Shown here: positions 1 to 8,835 of the stretch, one piece after another | Layout of the letters: each line of letters begins with the position of its first letter | Numbering within the stretch: the stretch's first letter is position 1 | Source of the DNA: Neobacillus sp. PS3-40 | Lineage (GTDB): Bacteria; Bacillota; Bacilli; Bacillales; Cytobacillaceae | Assembly: GCF_030915485.1 (NCBI RefSeq) | Contig: NZ_CP133266.1 | Span: 1,116,001-1,180,000, forward strand | DNA length: 64,000 nt | Direction: 5' to 3' | Program-made: the position numbers and the translations under genes | Notes under the pieces: model-generated | Database searches by the model: none | What the model was told of the DNA's origin: nothing | The model's input: only the letters and a program-made list of their open reading frames with translations

Positions 1-820
1 ACAAGTACGGATAATTATCTTATTTTCCTTAATGTAGTTCGTGATTAATTTTTTTATTTCGTACATTGTATTTTTTACAAATAATTCATTTAAATTTTTA
101 ACTAATTTTTTATCTACAAGAATTAATTCTCTTATTTTCTTATCGCAATCGGGATCTCCTTTACACACTTCTAATAATAGCCAATTTTTCATTTCATCCC
201 TTCGACTAAGCATAAAAGCATTCCCTTCGATTACTTATAAATATAAAACTACTATTTATTATACTAATAAACGATAGTTATTTTATAAATATTCAGTGAT
301 TTTTTTATTCATCAGTTGAAAAGAAATAATAGGTATTCCTTTTCTCTACTTTTATTTAAGGAACTTCTTAACTACTACAATAAAACTCCAGAAGTTGTTC
401 AAAAATCTGGCCCTAAATAAAATTAGCGTATCCCTGTCGAAGCAAAGATACCCGTTAATTTAGGTATAATTATTCAAAATCTTACCTGAAATAAAATCCC
501 TTCTAAAAAACAAGGAATTATTTTCCTGGAATAGTTAAATAAACAATTATATCATTCACTTTCAATCTTAAGCGAAATTTCGCCCTCTACAAATAGATGT
601 AATTCCAGAGTATGCACTATCAAAATTAGGTTCTCTTCTTATCGAGAGATCTAAAAGGGCGTATAATTATACTTAGCAATTGCCTGTTTCCCTCTTCTAT
701 TCATACATAAAGGGTAGTATTCTATTAGTTATCTTGACATACATATTTTCATACTTAATAAATTTTTTGGTTGGAGCATATGATATATATTCGCTTCATT
801 TTCTGAATTTCCTTTAATTT
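1..820. other. AT-rich stretch without a convincing gene
   Basis: No open frame here has both a ribosome binding site and plausible protein composition. The longest (41-277, plus strand) is low-complexity and has no Shine-Dalgarno sequence. A short ACCCGTTAATTTAGG-like stretch near 452-466 resembles the core of the array units found further right, so this may be decayed array DNA. Confidence 0.4.
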
Positions 821-860
821 CCTTATCTAACTAAACTGACCCGTCGAACAAGGAAACTTT
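821..860 (-). repeat. array unit 1, degenerate core site only
   Basis: It contains AACTAAACTGACCCGT, a close match to the first core site of the array units. No second core site is recognisable before the terminator at 896. Confidence 0.45.
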
Positions 861-895
861 CTTACGGTCTAGAAAAGGAACCTAATCTGTTGAGA

Positions 896-928
896 AAAGG
901 CACCGCGGTGCCGGATTTTTTACGTTTT
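896..928 (+). terminator. Rho-independent terminator
   Basis: A perfect GGCACCGCGGTGCC palindrome is followed by a T-run on the plus strand, directly upstream of the gene at 996. Confidence 0.7.
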
Positions 929-995
929 TTTATTTCTCAATTTGTCCTTCGTTCCATGATAGAATGGAATAAAAAGGATAACGGAGGAGTAAAGG

Positions 996-1313
996 ATGCT
1001 TTTTTTTACGAAAAGAGATCGAAAGATACACTTTATATCAGCACTTATTAATGGCGTTATTTTTACGATTTTAGGCGTTTATTTTTATAGTCCAAAATCG
1101 TTTATTCCATTTGCACTTATCTTTTTTTGTTTTGTTTTCGTGATTCAAATATTTGTAGGGATTACCCCGATCATTTTAAAACTTTTCTTTTTAAATTCTC
1201 TTCACCCAAAGGAACAGACAAAGGAATTCGAGAAAAAAATAGCGATGATTCAAGAAGAAATCAAAAGAGTCAATGGCCAAGATTACAACGAGGATGTTTT
1301 CTATGATGAATAA
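996..1313 (+). CDS. small membrane protein, unknown function
   Basis: This is a 105-residue protein with two predicted membrane helices (about residues 12-31 and 35-60) and a charged, probably cytoplasmic tail rich in Glu and Lys (75-105). The start follows a good GGAGG. Three further small plus-strand genes follow closely, so it may head a short operon. I do not recognise the family. Confidence 0.75.
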   Translation: MLFFTKRDRKIHFISALINGVIFTILGVYFYSPKSFIPFALIFFCFVFVIQIFVGITPIILKLFFLNSLHPKEQTKEFEKKIAMIQEEIKRVNGQDYNEDVFYDE

Positions 1314-1337
1314 GCATTACTTGAGGGGGCATCTTTC

Positions 1338-1517
1338 GTGTATGAAGGCTATGGGTATTGGACAGAAAATGATTCCGAATTGCTAATAATAGCTTTATTA
1401 GTGCTAGTTCCTTTATTTTTAATTGGCCCTATTATACAAAGGCACAAAGAAACGGCAAAAGCGATCGTTACCTTATTTATTATTATTGCTTTAATTTATG
1501 ATTTCTTTAAAAAATGA
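1338..1517 (+). CDS. 59-residue membrane protein
   Basis: A GTG start lies 7 bases after GAGGGGG, and the gene begins 24 bases after the preceding stop. The short acidic N-terminus (YEGYGYWTENDSE) is followed by two hydrophobic helices (about 15-32 and 43-56) separated by a basic loop. The function is unknown. The close spacing to both neighbours suggests co-transcription. Confidence 0.65.
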   Translation: MYEGYGYWTENDSELLIIALLVLVPLFLIGPIIQRHKETAKAIVTLFIIIALIYDFFKK

Positions 1518-1533
1518 CAGGAGATTGAAAGTG

Positions 1534-1779
1534 ATGAATGTTATTATCCAGATGGTCTATTCGGTTCATGGGAGCAAAAACAGCCGGGAAGCATCCTTCC
1601 CCCCCCGGGGAAAAAGGCCTGAGGAACTGGCTTATGATTGGTGGAAACAAATCAAAAAGGAGATGTCCTACTTTGCGAAGCTAGAAAAGGTTGTTGTGAA
1701 TGGGGAACAGGATATTACCGAGACTATGATAAATATGGAAAACGCCATTCATCATCTTCAAGGCGAATTACCGTTTTAG
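1534..1779 (+). CDS. 81-residue hypothetical protein
   Basis: The ATG at 1534 follows AGGAG. An in-frame GTG lies one codon upstream. The protein is soluble and has a conserved-looking central motif (FPPRGKRPEELAYDWWKQI). It is spaced 16 bases from the preceding membrane gene. I do not recognise the family; the dense basic and aromatic segment would suit a binding role, but that is a guess. Confidence 0.6.
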   Translation: MNVIIQMVYSVHGSKNSREASFPPRGKRPEELAYDWWKQIKKEMSYFAKLEKVVVNGEQDITETMINMENAIHHLQGELPF

Positions 1780-1857
1780 GGTGTTCCACCAACAAAAGCG
1801 GAAAACATACGATAAGAATATAGTTATTTCCATTTGGAGTAAGGGGGTTAGATTTCA

Positions 1858-2565
1858 TTGAATACACTTTCTAATATTAAATTAGCTTTTCAACAAGCAA
1901 ATATAAAACTGTTTGAAGCAATGGATAATTCGGAAGACGGACAAGAAATATTTTTTTGTGGGGATAATGATTTTCAAGAATTTATGGATTTTTTGGCAAT
2001 GAATGAAGTTAAATATGCTTTTTATACTCATTCTGAAGTAACAGAAGAATCATTAATTAATTTGGAATTGATTACAGAAGAAGAATATGGATTTGAGGCA
2101 AAACGTTTTAAAAAAGAAGCTAAAGAATATAACAAGCTAGTTACGAAGCATATGGGGGATTTACTTACTGCGACACTTTTTACGGTTCATAATGGTTTAT
2201 TTATTAGCGTGATTATAGATAGTGAATTGGAAGATAAACTTAAGGAAGATGGAGAAGATGCTCTGGACTCTTTGACTAGTGAATATCGGGACGAGATGGA
2301 ATTTCATAAAATTGAAAGGGAACAGGAACTATTAAGAGAAATTGAGGAAGATAAGGCACAGGAGCGAAAACAAAGAGTACATAAGTTTTATGATCTCTTA
2401 GAAAAAGATAGATATTTTGCAAGTCTCACAACCAAAGACGGACGAATTTTAAGAGCAACCGAATTAGCTGCAGAATTAGGATTGAAAGAAACAAAAACAA
2501 ACATTGTAGGATATTTAGATGTATTTTTGACCAGAAAAAAAATGGAGAAAATGAAACAAAACTAA
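1858..2565 (+). CDS. hypothetical protein with charged helical C-terminal half
   Basis: The 235-residue protein starts at TTG 14 bases after a GGGGG ribosome binding site. The N-terminal half is mixed alpha/beta. Residues about 140-175 are strongly charged and probably a coiled coil (HKIEREQELLREIEEDKAQ), and the last 50 residues look like a small helical domain. It is the last gene of the plus-strand group starting at 996 and is closed by the terminator at 2719. No family was recognised. Confidence 0.65.
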   Translation: MNTLSNIKLAFQQANIKLFEAMDNSEDGQEIFFCGDNDFQEFMDFLAMNEVKYAFYTHSEVTEESLINLELITEEEYGFEAKRFKKEAKEYNKLVTKHMGDLLTATLFTVHNGLFISVIIDSELEDKLKEDGEDALDSLTSEYRDEMEFHKIEREQELLREIEEDKAQERKQRVHKFYDLLEKDRYFASLTTKDGRILRATELAAELGLKETKTNIVGYLDVFLTRKKMEKMKQN

Positions 2566-2718
2566 GGGAATTCTTATGGGTGTCCCTCGCACAAAACATA
2601 TACTAAGGCATTAAGAGTGTTTAATATGTTGTTCAGCAATTCCTGATTTTCTGAACAGACCCTTAGCGTATGTTTACAGCGTTTTGCTGGTAGATCCCCT
2701 TTAGGAGGATAAAATACA

Positions 2719-2748
2719 AAAGAACGAGAAAATTTACTCGTTCTTTTT
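2719..2748. terminator. bidirectional terminator
   Basis: The inverted repeat AAAGAACGAG / CTCGTTCTTT has an A-run on one side and a T-run on the other. It lies between the convergent genes ending at 2565 and 2756. Confidence 0.75.
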
Positions 2749-2755
2749 GATTTTT

Positions 2756-3292
2756 CTAACACCTTTTATATAGCTTATAATATTTCTTTGCCTTTTCATC
2801 GTAAGCAAATCCAATTGGCATTTCCCCTTCATCCACCGGCTTATCCATTATTAAACGTTGCGTTCTATTCAACATATCTTCTGGTATCTTTTCATTTTTG
2901 AAAATAGGTAAATTTAAATATCTAATTTCATCAAGCTTATAATTCGGCGTGATTAAATCAAGTTGAGATAAATCTGTTATTTTAATATCTATCTTTTTGA
3001 TAAAATACGCATATTTTTCTTCGATTAATTGATGTACAACTATAATTTCTATTTCTCTATTTCCCGTAAAAATAAAAAATCCATTAGGATAAAAGTCGAA
3101 GAGCCTGTCTTTTATAATATTAAAATTAACAATTTCAATTTTATAGCCAAAATCGCTATAACACGGATATATATAGAAGAATCTATCAGTTAAAAGTAAT
3201 TTATCAATGTCAATTTCATGTATTAAATTCTTAACTTTTTTAAAGAGCCATACTTGGGATCTGGAGGAGAAAAGCGATCTTTTTTCTGCCAC
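2756..3292 (-). CDS. hypothetical protein downstream of a YHYH-type gene
   Basis: This is a 178-residue soluble protein with no recognised domain. The C-terminal motif GFAYDEKAKKYYKLYKRC is the most distinctive part. The upstream GTG start overlaps the previous gene by about 70 bases and lacks a clear ribosome binding site, so the true start may lie further in, with translation coupled to the upstream gene. It ends at the shared terminator 2719-2748. Confidence 0.55.
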   Translation of the reverse strand: MAEKRSLFSSRSQVWLFKKVKNLIHEIDIDKLLLTDRFFYIYPCYSDFGYKIEIVNFNIIKDRLFDFYPNGFFIFTGNREIEIIVVHQLIEEKYAYFIKKIDIKITDLSQLDLITPNYKLDEIRYLNLPIFKNEKIPEDMLNRTQRLIMDKPVDEGEMPIGFAYDEKAKKYYKLYKRC

Positions 3293-3666
3293 TTTACACG
3301 TTCAATTTTTACCCCCCTTAAACTATTTTCAAAAGGGTTTATGCTTATTGCCTTTTCTTCTTTTTTTGAACCACTTGCTCCTCGAACAATTAAATAAATA
3401 AAAAGAATGCCGATTCCGAGTAGAAAAATCTTACCAACAGGGAGGTCGTAACCTACTTGTTTTTGTGTTGTTGTGTCAGGAAAATAGGCTCCTGTGCCGG
3501 AATTAGTTTTATGCGTATGATATTCTCCGTAAGTCAATCCAAAGCTTTGACAATTAGTCCAACAATAATGGCCACCGTTTGTGTCTGTCCTGCCAGGGTG
3601 AGCTTCAACGTAACTTACTTGTAGCAAAAGAAGCAATGCAAGTCCGAGTAGAAAAAACTTATTCAT
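3223..3666 (-). CDS. YHYH-domain-like secreted/membrane protein
   Basis: The 147-residue protein has an N-terminal signal sequence (1-22) followed by the Cys/His-rich motif HPGRTDTNGGHYCWTNC and then GEYHTH. This is the pattern of the small YHYH-type domain seen in many Bacillus exported proteins. A membrane helix at about 78-96 is followed by a basic cytoplasmic tail. The start is set by GAGGGGGG. The role is unknown; the His/Cys pattern suggests metal binding (inference). Confidence 0.7.
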   Translation of the reverse strand: MNKFFLLGLALLLLLQVSYVEAHPGRTDTNGGHYCWTNCQSFGLTYGEYHTHKTNSGTGAYFPDTTTQKQVGYDLPVGKIFLLGIGILFIYLIVRGASGSKKEEKAISINPFENSLRGVKIERVKWQKKDRFSPPDPKYGSLKKLRI

Positions 3667-3741
3667 TTAATCCCCCCTCTTTTTTTATGCTTCCTAATCA
3701 GATTTAGTTCTTTTGTCAAGTTTTCAATGAAAATCAATATA

Positions 3742-3815
3742 TGTATATCCTGTATACACAGCATGAAACCTATATTTGCCGGGTATACTAGATTAAAACG
3801 TGCATACACGGGGTG
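3742..3815. promoter_or_regulatory. GTATAC-containing repeats upstream of the coiled-coil gene
   Basis: Three related sites occur in 70 bp: CTGTATACACAGCATG, CGGGTATACTAG and GTGCATACACGGGGTG. Similar GTATAC sites recur at 5761-5815 and 6277-6291, near a ribbon-helix-helix gene. They are probably operators or partition-type sites of a plasmid-like module (inference). Confidence 0.45.
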
Positions 3816-3821
3816 AAAATA

Positions 3822-4904
3822 GTGGCAAAAGAAAATCTAAAAGATAAAGAATCGAAAAAAGAATCGGAAGAAGAATCGGAAATAGAATCGGAAATAGAAT
3901 CGGAAAAAGAATCGTTTCAGGTCAGAATGGATGATAAAAAACTCTTAGCCATTCTCGATAAAATGCATAGAGGTTCAGGATTATCAAAAAAAGATTTTTG
4001 GGAAAAAACTTTCCACGACTGGTATATTCAAAGGCTCGCTGATGATACAAACGAGAAAGTATCCAAAGATTTGCGAAAGCATTTTAAAAGCGATGTAGAC
4101 AAATTACAAACGGCTTTAAACTCGATTTTGGCCACCTTTACAGGCCAAATGGAGAATATTTCGGTCGAAAAAAACAAATGGGAACTGCAATTAAAGAAGG
4201 AAAAAGAAGCCAGGGATCAAAAATATGCATCCCTGGAGGGAACGTACAAAGAGCTGAGAGCCGAACATGAAAAATTCAAAGAAGAATCTTCAGTCCGCGA
4301 AGAGGAGATTAACGCTGAGAAAAAAAGGTACGAAGAAGAGATAGCAACGGCTAGTAAAAAAGTGAATCTCGCTGAAGGCCAAGTAAAAGACAAAGAAAAA
4401 ACCATCGAAGAGCGTAAGAATCGCATTGAAGAATTAGAAGGGGAAGTTGGAAAACACAAAGATGAAATTGCCCAAAAAAATCAGGAGATCTTAGATAAAA
4501 TCAAGGAAATTGAAGAATTGAGGCCTTTATCTGAAACCAACAAAAAGCTGAAATCCGATATAAAACAGATGGAAGAGACCCATGCTGCTGCACTAAAACA
4601 GAAAGATGTTCATTGGCAAAACGAAGTGGATAAAGCTGTGACGAAGCGAGAAAAGGACATGCTGCCGGATATCCGAGCAGCCGAAGAAAAAGCATGGACA
4701 GACGCTCATGAACGTGCACGGACCGAAATGACAGCTATTTATGCACCAGAACTGGATAAATTACGAGATCAAAATCAAAAGCATATCGAAACGATCGCGA
4801 GTCTAAAACAGGAGCTTGAGCAGCTTCGTTCTATTTCCAAGAAAGAAGAAGAAACTAAAACAACAGCAAGCACAAAAAAAGACACGAAAAAAACGAAAAA
4901 ATAA
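3822..4904 (+). CDS. long coiled-coil DNA-binding-type protein (KfrA-like)
   Basis: About 360 residues. The tail of Glu/Ser/Lys repeats (1-30) is followed by a small globular segment (about 33-80) and then an almost unbroken coiled coil to about residue 345, ending in a Lys/Thr-rich tail. Short N-terminal domain plus long coil is the architecture of plasmid KfrA-type and related partition proteins; sequence homology was not tested. The GTG at 3822 sits 6 bases after GGGGTG and is preferred to the GTG at 3813. GTATAC-type repeats lie immediately upstream and could be its operator. The gene ends at a strong terminator. Confidence 0.6.
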   Translation: MAKENLKDKESKKESEEESEIESEIESEKESFQVRMDDKKLLAILDKMHRGSGLSKKDFWEKTFHDWYIQRLADDTNEKVSKDLRKHFKSDVDKLQTALNSILATFTGQMENISVEKNKWELQLKKEKEARDQKYASLEGTYKELRAEHEKFKEESSVREEEINAEKKRYEEEIATASKKVNLAEGQVKDKEKTIEERKNRIEELEGEVGKHKDEIAQKNQEILDKIKEIEELRPLSETNKKLKSDIKQMEETHAAALKQKDVHWQNEVDKAVTKREKDMLPDIRAAEEKAWTDAHERARTEMTAIYAPELDKLRDQNQKHIETIASLKQELEQLRSISKKEEETKTTASTKKDTKKTKK

Positions 4905-4934
4905 AAAAGGCGAGCAAAAGATGCTCGCTTTTTT
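4903..4934 (+). terminator. Rho-independent terminator
   Basis: GGCGAGC / GCTCGCT stem with an A-run before and a T-run after. It lies between the convergent genes ending at 4904 and 4961. Confidence 0.8.
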
Positions 4935-4960
4935 ATATACCTTAATAGGTGTGAGTATAC

Positions 4961-5701
4961 TCATTTTCCCCTCGCTTTCTCGATTCTGTCCACTATCTCC
5001 AGCTCTTCAATTCGGAGTGTCCGCACTTCAGGGGATTTGAGATCGTTACAGTAATAGAGGTTATTGGATAGATCAACAAGAGAAAGCTTTCCGTTTTCCC
5101 AAACCGAAGCCCCTGTATCGCAAGAAATAAAGTTGTTTCCAGCTCGATAAACGGCGGAGTAAGGAGTGTGCCCGTGTACCATGATCCGGTCCCCTATCGC
5201 CTGTTTTAACGCCTTTGATGGGACCGAATACATCCAGTTCAACTCGGTAAACGTACTCATTTCATGCTGCTCCGTGGCAGGCTTATTAACATCAATTCCG
5301 GCGTGAACGTAAAAGTGTTCCTCATCCTGATGATAAAGAGGGAGATTCGCTACCCAAACAAGGTGCTGAACCCTTTCTGTTGTGGTTTGAAAAGCAGTCT
5401 TCAATTCTTGTATGACCGCTTGTCCACCGTAACGCAGCCACATATTGCTTTTCATGCCAAACACATATTGCCTCATCATGATTTCGTGATTTCCTAGAAC
5501 CACAAAAACATTTTCGGGGTATCGCTCCTGCAGCTGTTTAGCATACTTGAGCACTTCAACAGAATGGGGACCACGGTCAATCAAATCGCCAACCAAGACC
5601 AGTTGATCTTTCTCTGGATTGAAGTTGGCTACTTCAAGAAGCGTCACCATCGATTGATACTGGCCGTGCACGTCGCTCATAGCCAATTTTCTTTTCTCCA
5701 T
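4961..5701 (-). CDS. PPP-family metallophosphatase (Ser/Thr phosphatase or Ap4A-hydrolase-like)
   Basis: The 246-residue protein carries the full calcineurin-like metal-binding series: SDVHGQ (about 9-14), GDLIDRG (about 38-44), GNHEIMMR (about 70-77), HAGID (about 139-143) and MVHGHTPYS (about 174-182). These ligate two metal ions, so activity as a phosphoprotein phosphatase or diadenosine tetraphosphatase is likely; the substrate cannot be told from sequence. The start follows GGGAGGATAAGGC. It stands alone between plasmid-like genes. Confidence 0.85.
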   Translation of the reverse strand: MEKRKLAMSDVHGQYQSMVTLLEVANFNPEKDQLVLVGDLIDRGPHSVEVLKYAKQLQERYPENVFVVLGNHEIMMRQYVFGMKSNMWLRYGGQAVIQELKTAFQTTTERVQHLVWVANLPLYHQDEEHFYVHAGIDVNKPATEQHEMSTFTELNWMYSVPSKALKQAIGDRIMVHGHTPYSAVYRAGNNFISCDTGASVWENGKLSLVDLSNNLYYCNDLKSPEVRTLRIEELEIVDRIEKARGK

Positions 5702-5760
5702 GCCTTATCCTCCCTATCCCTTTTTTATTATGACCATCATGATGGATTTATATGATTAGG

Positions 5761-5815
5761 GATGCGTACAGAGTGTACACCTTTATATAAAAGGGTTTTA
5801 TCGGTATACATTCAT
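5761..5815. promoter_or_regulatory. GTATAC/GTGTAC operator-like sites
   Basis: TGCGTACAGAGTGTACACC and ATCGGTATACATT lie in the intergenic region upstream of the small two-gene operon at 5890. They resemble the sites at 3742-3815 and 6277-6291. Confidence 0.4.
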
Positions 5816-5889
5816 CAATTCAGTGATACTAAAACCACCTATTCCCTTGATTAAAAGTTACTTAGAATAATATAGTAAGGGGAAAAGTG

Positions 5890-6165
5890 ATGTTGTTAGA
5901 AGTATGGGATTTTCATAAAAAAATGTATGATGCACGTTGGAGTGGCGAAGGTGATCTATATAGTAGTTTTGTGCAATTAGAAACGGATTTTATCGCTTTA
6001 GCCGAAAAAAATGGATTGGATTATACCACCATCAATAACATGTTGGAGCAGCTGTATATTCCCCATACAAATAAGACCTACTTCCAGAGCATCTCAAACA
6101 CACTCATTCAGCACGAAAAGAAAAAGGCAGACCATCTTGAAAAAAGTTTCCATTACGCTTCCTAG
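5890..6165 (+). CDS. 91-residue hypothetical protein, plasmid-like operon
   Basis: A small soluble protein, mostly helical. ATG at 5890 follows AAGGGGAAAAGTG. Its 3' end overlaps the following ribbon-helix-helix gene by 29 bases in another frame, so the two are probably translationally coupled. Such pairs (small helical protein plus RHH protein, flanked by repeated operator sites) are typical of plasmid partition or copy-control modules; the specific function is not recognised. Confidence 0.55.
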   Translation: MLLEVWDFHKKMYDARWSGEGDLYSSFVQLETDFIALAEKNGLDYTTINNMLEQLYIPHTNKTYFQSISNTLIQHEKKKADHLEKSFHYAS

Positions 6166-6268
6166 TGATGTCTGGGAAAAGATCGAGAAAGAGATCCAAG
6201 ACCATGAATTAAAATCCATGTCCGCTTATTTTCGTGAAATAGCTTTAGCACAACAATTGAAACATTAG
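6137..6268 (+). CDS. ribbon-helix-helix (Arc/CopG-type) protein
   Basis: The 43-residue protein starts at TTG inside the end of the previous gene. The beta-strand KKVSITLPSDVW followed by two helices (EKIEKEIQDHE, SMSAYFREIALAQQL) is the classic RHH fold of small DNA-binding repressors, which act as dimers. A double GTATAC site lies 9 bases downstream and related sites lie upstream, so it may regulate its own operon and perhaps the 3822 gene. Confidence 0.6.
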   Translation: MKKVSITLPSDVWEKIEKEIQDHELKSMSAYFREIALAQQLKH

Positions 6269-6276
6269 TTTTTCAT

Positions 6277-6291
6277 GTATACACGGTATAC
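6277..6291. promoter_or_regulatory. double GTATAC operator-like site
   Basis: Two GTATAC hexamers are separated by ACG just after the RHH gene. Their symmetry suits binding by RHH dimers (inference). Confidence 0.4.
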
Positions 6292-6368
6292 CTATTGATA
6301 TAACAAGCTTAAATGAGTATGCCTTAATATAGTTTGGATACATTCTTCATTTTATTTATTGCCTCTAC

Positions 6369-6945
6369 CTATCGCCAAATTTTCCACCATTTCTTCTTAG
6401 GTAGTTCTTTTTCTTCCTGAGCAGCTTCGGCTACAGCAATTTGTCGCCTTACTTCCATAGATTCTCGCATACCGGTGATCAGCATTTCATCCCGTTTGTT
6501 CATTTTTTCATCGATGTATTACTTTATCTCGTTCAGCTCCTGGTCGTGTGCTTGCAGTTATTCTTCTAACACGTTCATCCGTTCATCCATAGTGTTTTTC
6601 AGTGCCATCAAGGCTTCAAGCCACGTCTTCAATCACCGTTCACCCTCATCTGTGAGCAGCGATATAGAGGGGTAGATGGTACATCAGTAAAGGTTTTTTC
6701 TACAATCTTTACAACGGTATCATTGACGTTCAACTTCTTTTAGTCCAAGCTTCACCAAATATTTTCCAATATATTTCTCCAAAAACTATAAGATTCAATC
6801 TTTCCCATCCTACACCACCTGCGAACACTTTCTACATGCATTCCTATTAGATCTCAAATTTCTTCAGGACTTAAAATAATATCATCATCATCTTGAAAGA
6901 TCTGATGTATGTACTTCTTAGTTATATTTTTGTATCATATTTAAA
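6369..6945 (-). pseudogene. decayed MerR/HTH-type protein with DUF3967-like tail
   Basis: Minus-strand translation shows an N-terminal helix-turn-helix (LIGMHVESVRRWCRMGKIES, near 6780-6860) and a C-terminal coil with the end AAQEEKELPKKKWWKIWR (6369-6440). This layout matches plasmid MerR-type proteins with a DUF3967-like tail. Several in-frame stops (after EEI, after NVLEE, after NEIK) and lost frame in the middle make it a pseudogene. It fits the plasmid-like character of this region. Confidence 0.6.
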
Positions 6946-7020
6946 TTCCTCTTGTTAAAATGTACCATCATAAACGTATTATTTCGAAATTCGTATTTTG
7001 ACTCTTAATTAGAGAGCCAT

Positions 7021-7530
7021 TCAAAAATCATGTTTTATAATATTTTTATAACGCCGATTTTTCTCCCCACTTTTATTCATTTTATTCCTAATTGATATTA
7101 TCCTATTAATACCTTCTATTTCCCTTCCTTCACCCATAATAAGCTTATAGCAAATTATTTTGAAGTATAGAAAATCTTTATGCTTTACATTTTTTAGTGG
7201 AAATTGATTAAAAAATGGAATGATAATTTCCAATATATCTTGCATTTTAACCACTTCAAATACTGAACAATTTTTATAAATCCTAACCTTTCCACATCTA
7301 AGTCTTTTTTTTATGAATTGTAAGATTTTTTTATCTTCTCTTTTTAATGAAATTTTAAAAGATTGCACAATCTGGTAACCCGTTCTATGTGTTTTACTTT
7401 TTGTTATTTTTATACAAAAGCATCCTTCCCCCATCGTAAAACCAGTTATTATTCCTGCTTCAAAAAGGTCCATTTTCGGACATTTCTCATGTATTGTTTT
7501 TCCTCGCTGCCACTTATTTTTATACCGCAT
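7021..7530 (-). CDS. LAGLIDADG-family homing endonuclease, free-standing
   Basis: The 169-residue protein contains AGIITGFTMGEGCFCIKI (about 26-43), the LAGLIDADG helix followed by its usual beta-strand. The catalytic acidic residue (E of GEG) is kept, while the conserved D two residues earlier is replaced by M. A second family motif, FPLKNVKHKDFLYFKII, lies at about 112-128. Only one motif is present, so it would act as a dimer. It lies in no recognisable intron. The start is uncertain because the ribosome binding site is weak. Confidence 0.65.
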   Translation of the reverse strand: MRYKNKWQRGKTIHEKCPKMDLFEAGIITGFTMGEGCFCIKITKSKTHRTGYQIVQSFKISLKREDKKILQFIKKRLRCGKVRIYKNCSVFEVVKMQDILEIIIPFFNQFPLKNVKHKDFLYFKIICYKLIMGEGREIEGINRIISIRNKMNKSGEKNRRYKNIIKHDF

Positions 7531-7535
7531 ATTTC

Positions 7536-7943
7536 CTATGACGACACTTTTCCAAAACCATTTATCTCGCTTTTTTTATAAAACCAAAGATAACGATAGC
7601 CAATAAATGGATTATTTAATTCATATTTCAAAAGAAAATTTTCATCTGACAGATTGCACCTATAATATACTTCAAAATATTTCATCAAAAAGTGGAGTTG
7701 ATCTTCTTTCTTTTTAAATATCGTAAAATCACCAACACTTATGGGAAAAGCATTAACAGTAGATTCCATTCCTGGCTGTTGAAAATAGTATAAGGAAAAA
7801 GGCATATTGAGATCTAATTTAAAAACACTTTCTTGGTAAAAAATAATCCCTGTTTGTTTCCCTTGATATAAAATCTTTTTAAGTTTTTTCATGTTATCAA
7901 TATTTTTATTATTCTTTAAAATGCATTCCAACGTGACTTTCAT
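7536..7943 (-). CDS. hypothetical protein, paralogue of the broken gene at 9.5 kb
   Basis: ATG at 7943 is preceded by GGAG at 8-base spacing, and the homologous gene at 9457-9866 begins at the same point, so this start is preferred to the in-frame ATG at 8240. About 135 residues. The shared features are VFKL, the NAFPI motif and a C-terminal block (YFEVYYRCNL ... YLWFYKKSE). The family was not recognised. No gene is evident in 7944-8240. Confidence 0.55.
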   Translation of the reverse strand: MKVTLECILKNNKNIDNMKKLKKILYQGKQTGIIFYQESVFKLDLNMPFSLYYFQQPGMESTVNAFPISVGDFTIFKKKEDQLHFLMKYFEVYYRCNLSDENFLLKYELNNPFIGYRYLWFYKKSEINGFGKVSS

Positions 7944-8402
7944 GGTTTCAACTCCAGTGACTTGAATTTGAAATTTAGCATTAAAAAATATTATATATCT
8001 GCATGAGTTTATATTGGATATAATAGTATCTTTACCCATTTCACCAATAATATTCATTATGGTAAATAGTATCTTCACATATGAACGTATGAAAAATTTA
8101 ACCAAACTTATTAAGGAGAGAAGAAGGGAACTAAACTTTATTTCTTTATATTTCCATGATGGTGTTTTATTGCAGCTTTGGGTACTTGCACCACCTTCCT
8201 TCAAAAGTGCAATATTTCTAATCGGAAGTTCCCCATACATTTAATTAAGAATTCATACCATTAGATATGGTTTTATCACATTGCCTCTTTCCCTATGCCC
8301 CCGACAAACCGATTACAATGATTAATAAAATATAGAGGTATTTAAATAGTCCATCACGAACTTTCTATTATACCTTTAAAGAGAATTCGAGGAGGGAAAG
8401 CA

Positions 8403-8744
8403 ATGATTGATAATTTTGGAGAAGTGATTCGAAAAATTAGAATTGAACAAGGATTTGGATTAAATGAATTTGCCAAGATTCTAGACGTTTCACCAGGCTA
8501 TTTAAGTAATTTGGAAACTGGAAAAACTAATACTATTCAACTTTCTATCCTAAAAAAAATTCAGGGTAAACTACATATCTTACCTATTAATGAAGAAATA
8601 ATTAATTCTCCTATTTCCTTCCGCTTACATAAACTAGAACATCAACTAATTGATTCATATGAAGTAGATCGCCAGATGACTGAATTATTAATTCACCAAA
8701 TTGAATCAACAATTAAGTGGATTAAAGAAAATACATCTCAATAA
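8403..8744 (+). CDS. XRE-family transcriptional regulator
   Basis: The 113-residue protein has an N-terminal Cro/CI-type helix-turn-helix (residues about 5-58: GLNEFAKILDVSPGYLSNLE) and a helical C-terminal part that probably mediates dimerisation. A strong GAGGAGGG precedes the ATG and a terminator follows at 8806. No adjacent gene is obviously its target. Confidence 0.8.
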   Translation: MIDNFGEVIRKIRIEQGFGLNEFAKILDVSPGYLSNLETGKTNTIQLSILKKIQGKLHILPINEEIINSPISFRLHKLEHQLIDSYEVDRQMTELLIHQIESTIKWIKENTSQ

Positions 8745-8805
8745 TGCAAAGGAACTTAATTTAACGTCAAATAATACCGCCACATTGCGAAAAGTAACAC
8801 AAAGT

Positions 8806-8835
8806 AGCGACACCACTATGTGAGGTCGCTTTTCC
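8806..8835 (+). terminator. Rho-independent terminator
   Basis: AGCGAC / GTCGCT stem followed by TTTTCC, downstream of the XRE gene. Confidence 0.6.

Noticed and set aside
41-277. Open frame of 78 codons on the plus strand
   Set aside because: Low-complexity composition, no ribosome binding site and no neighbouring gene in phase with it.
2574-2762. Minus-strand open frame between 2574 and 2762
   Set aside because: It runs through the bidirectional terminator and has no ribosome binding site.
8014-8244. Plus-strand open frame of 76 codons
   Set aside because: No Shine-Dalgarno sequence; it lies upstream of the minus-strand start at 7943 and has a composition typical of a chance frame.
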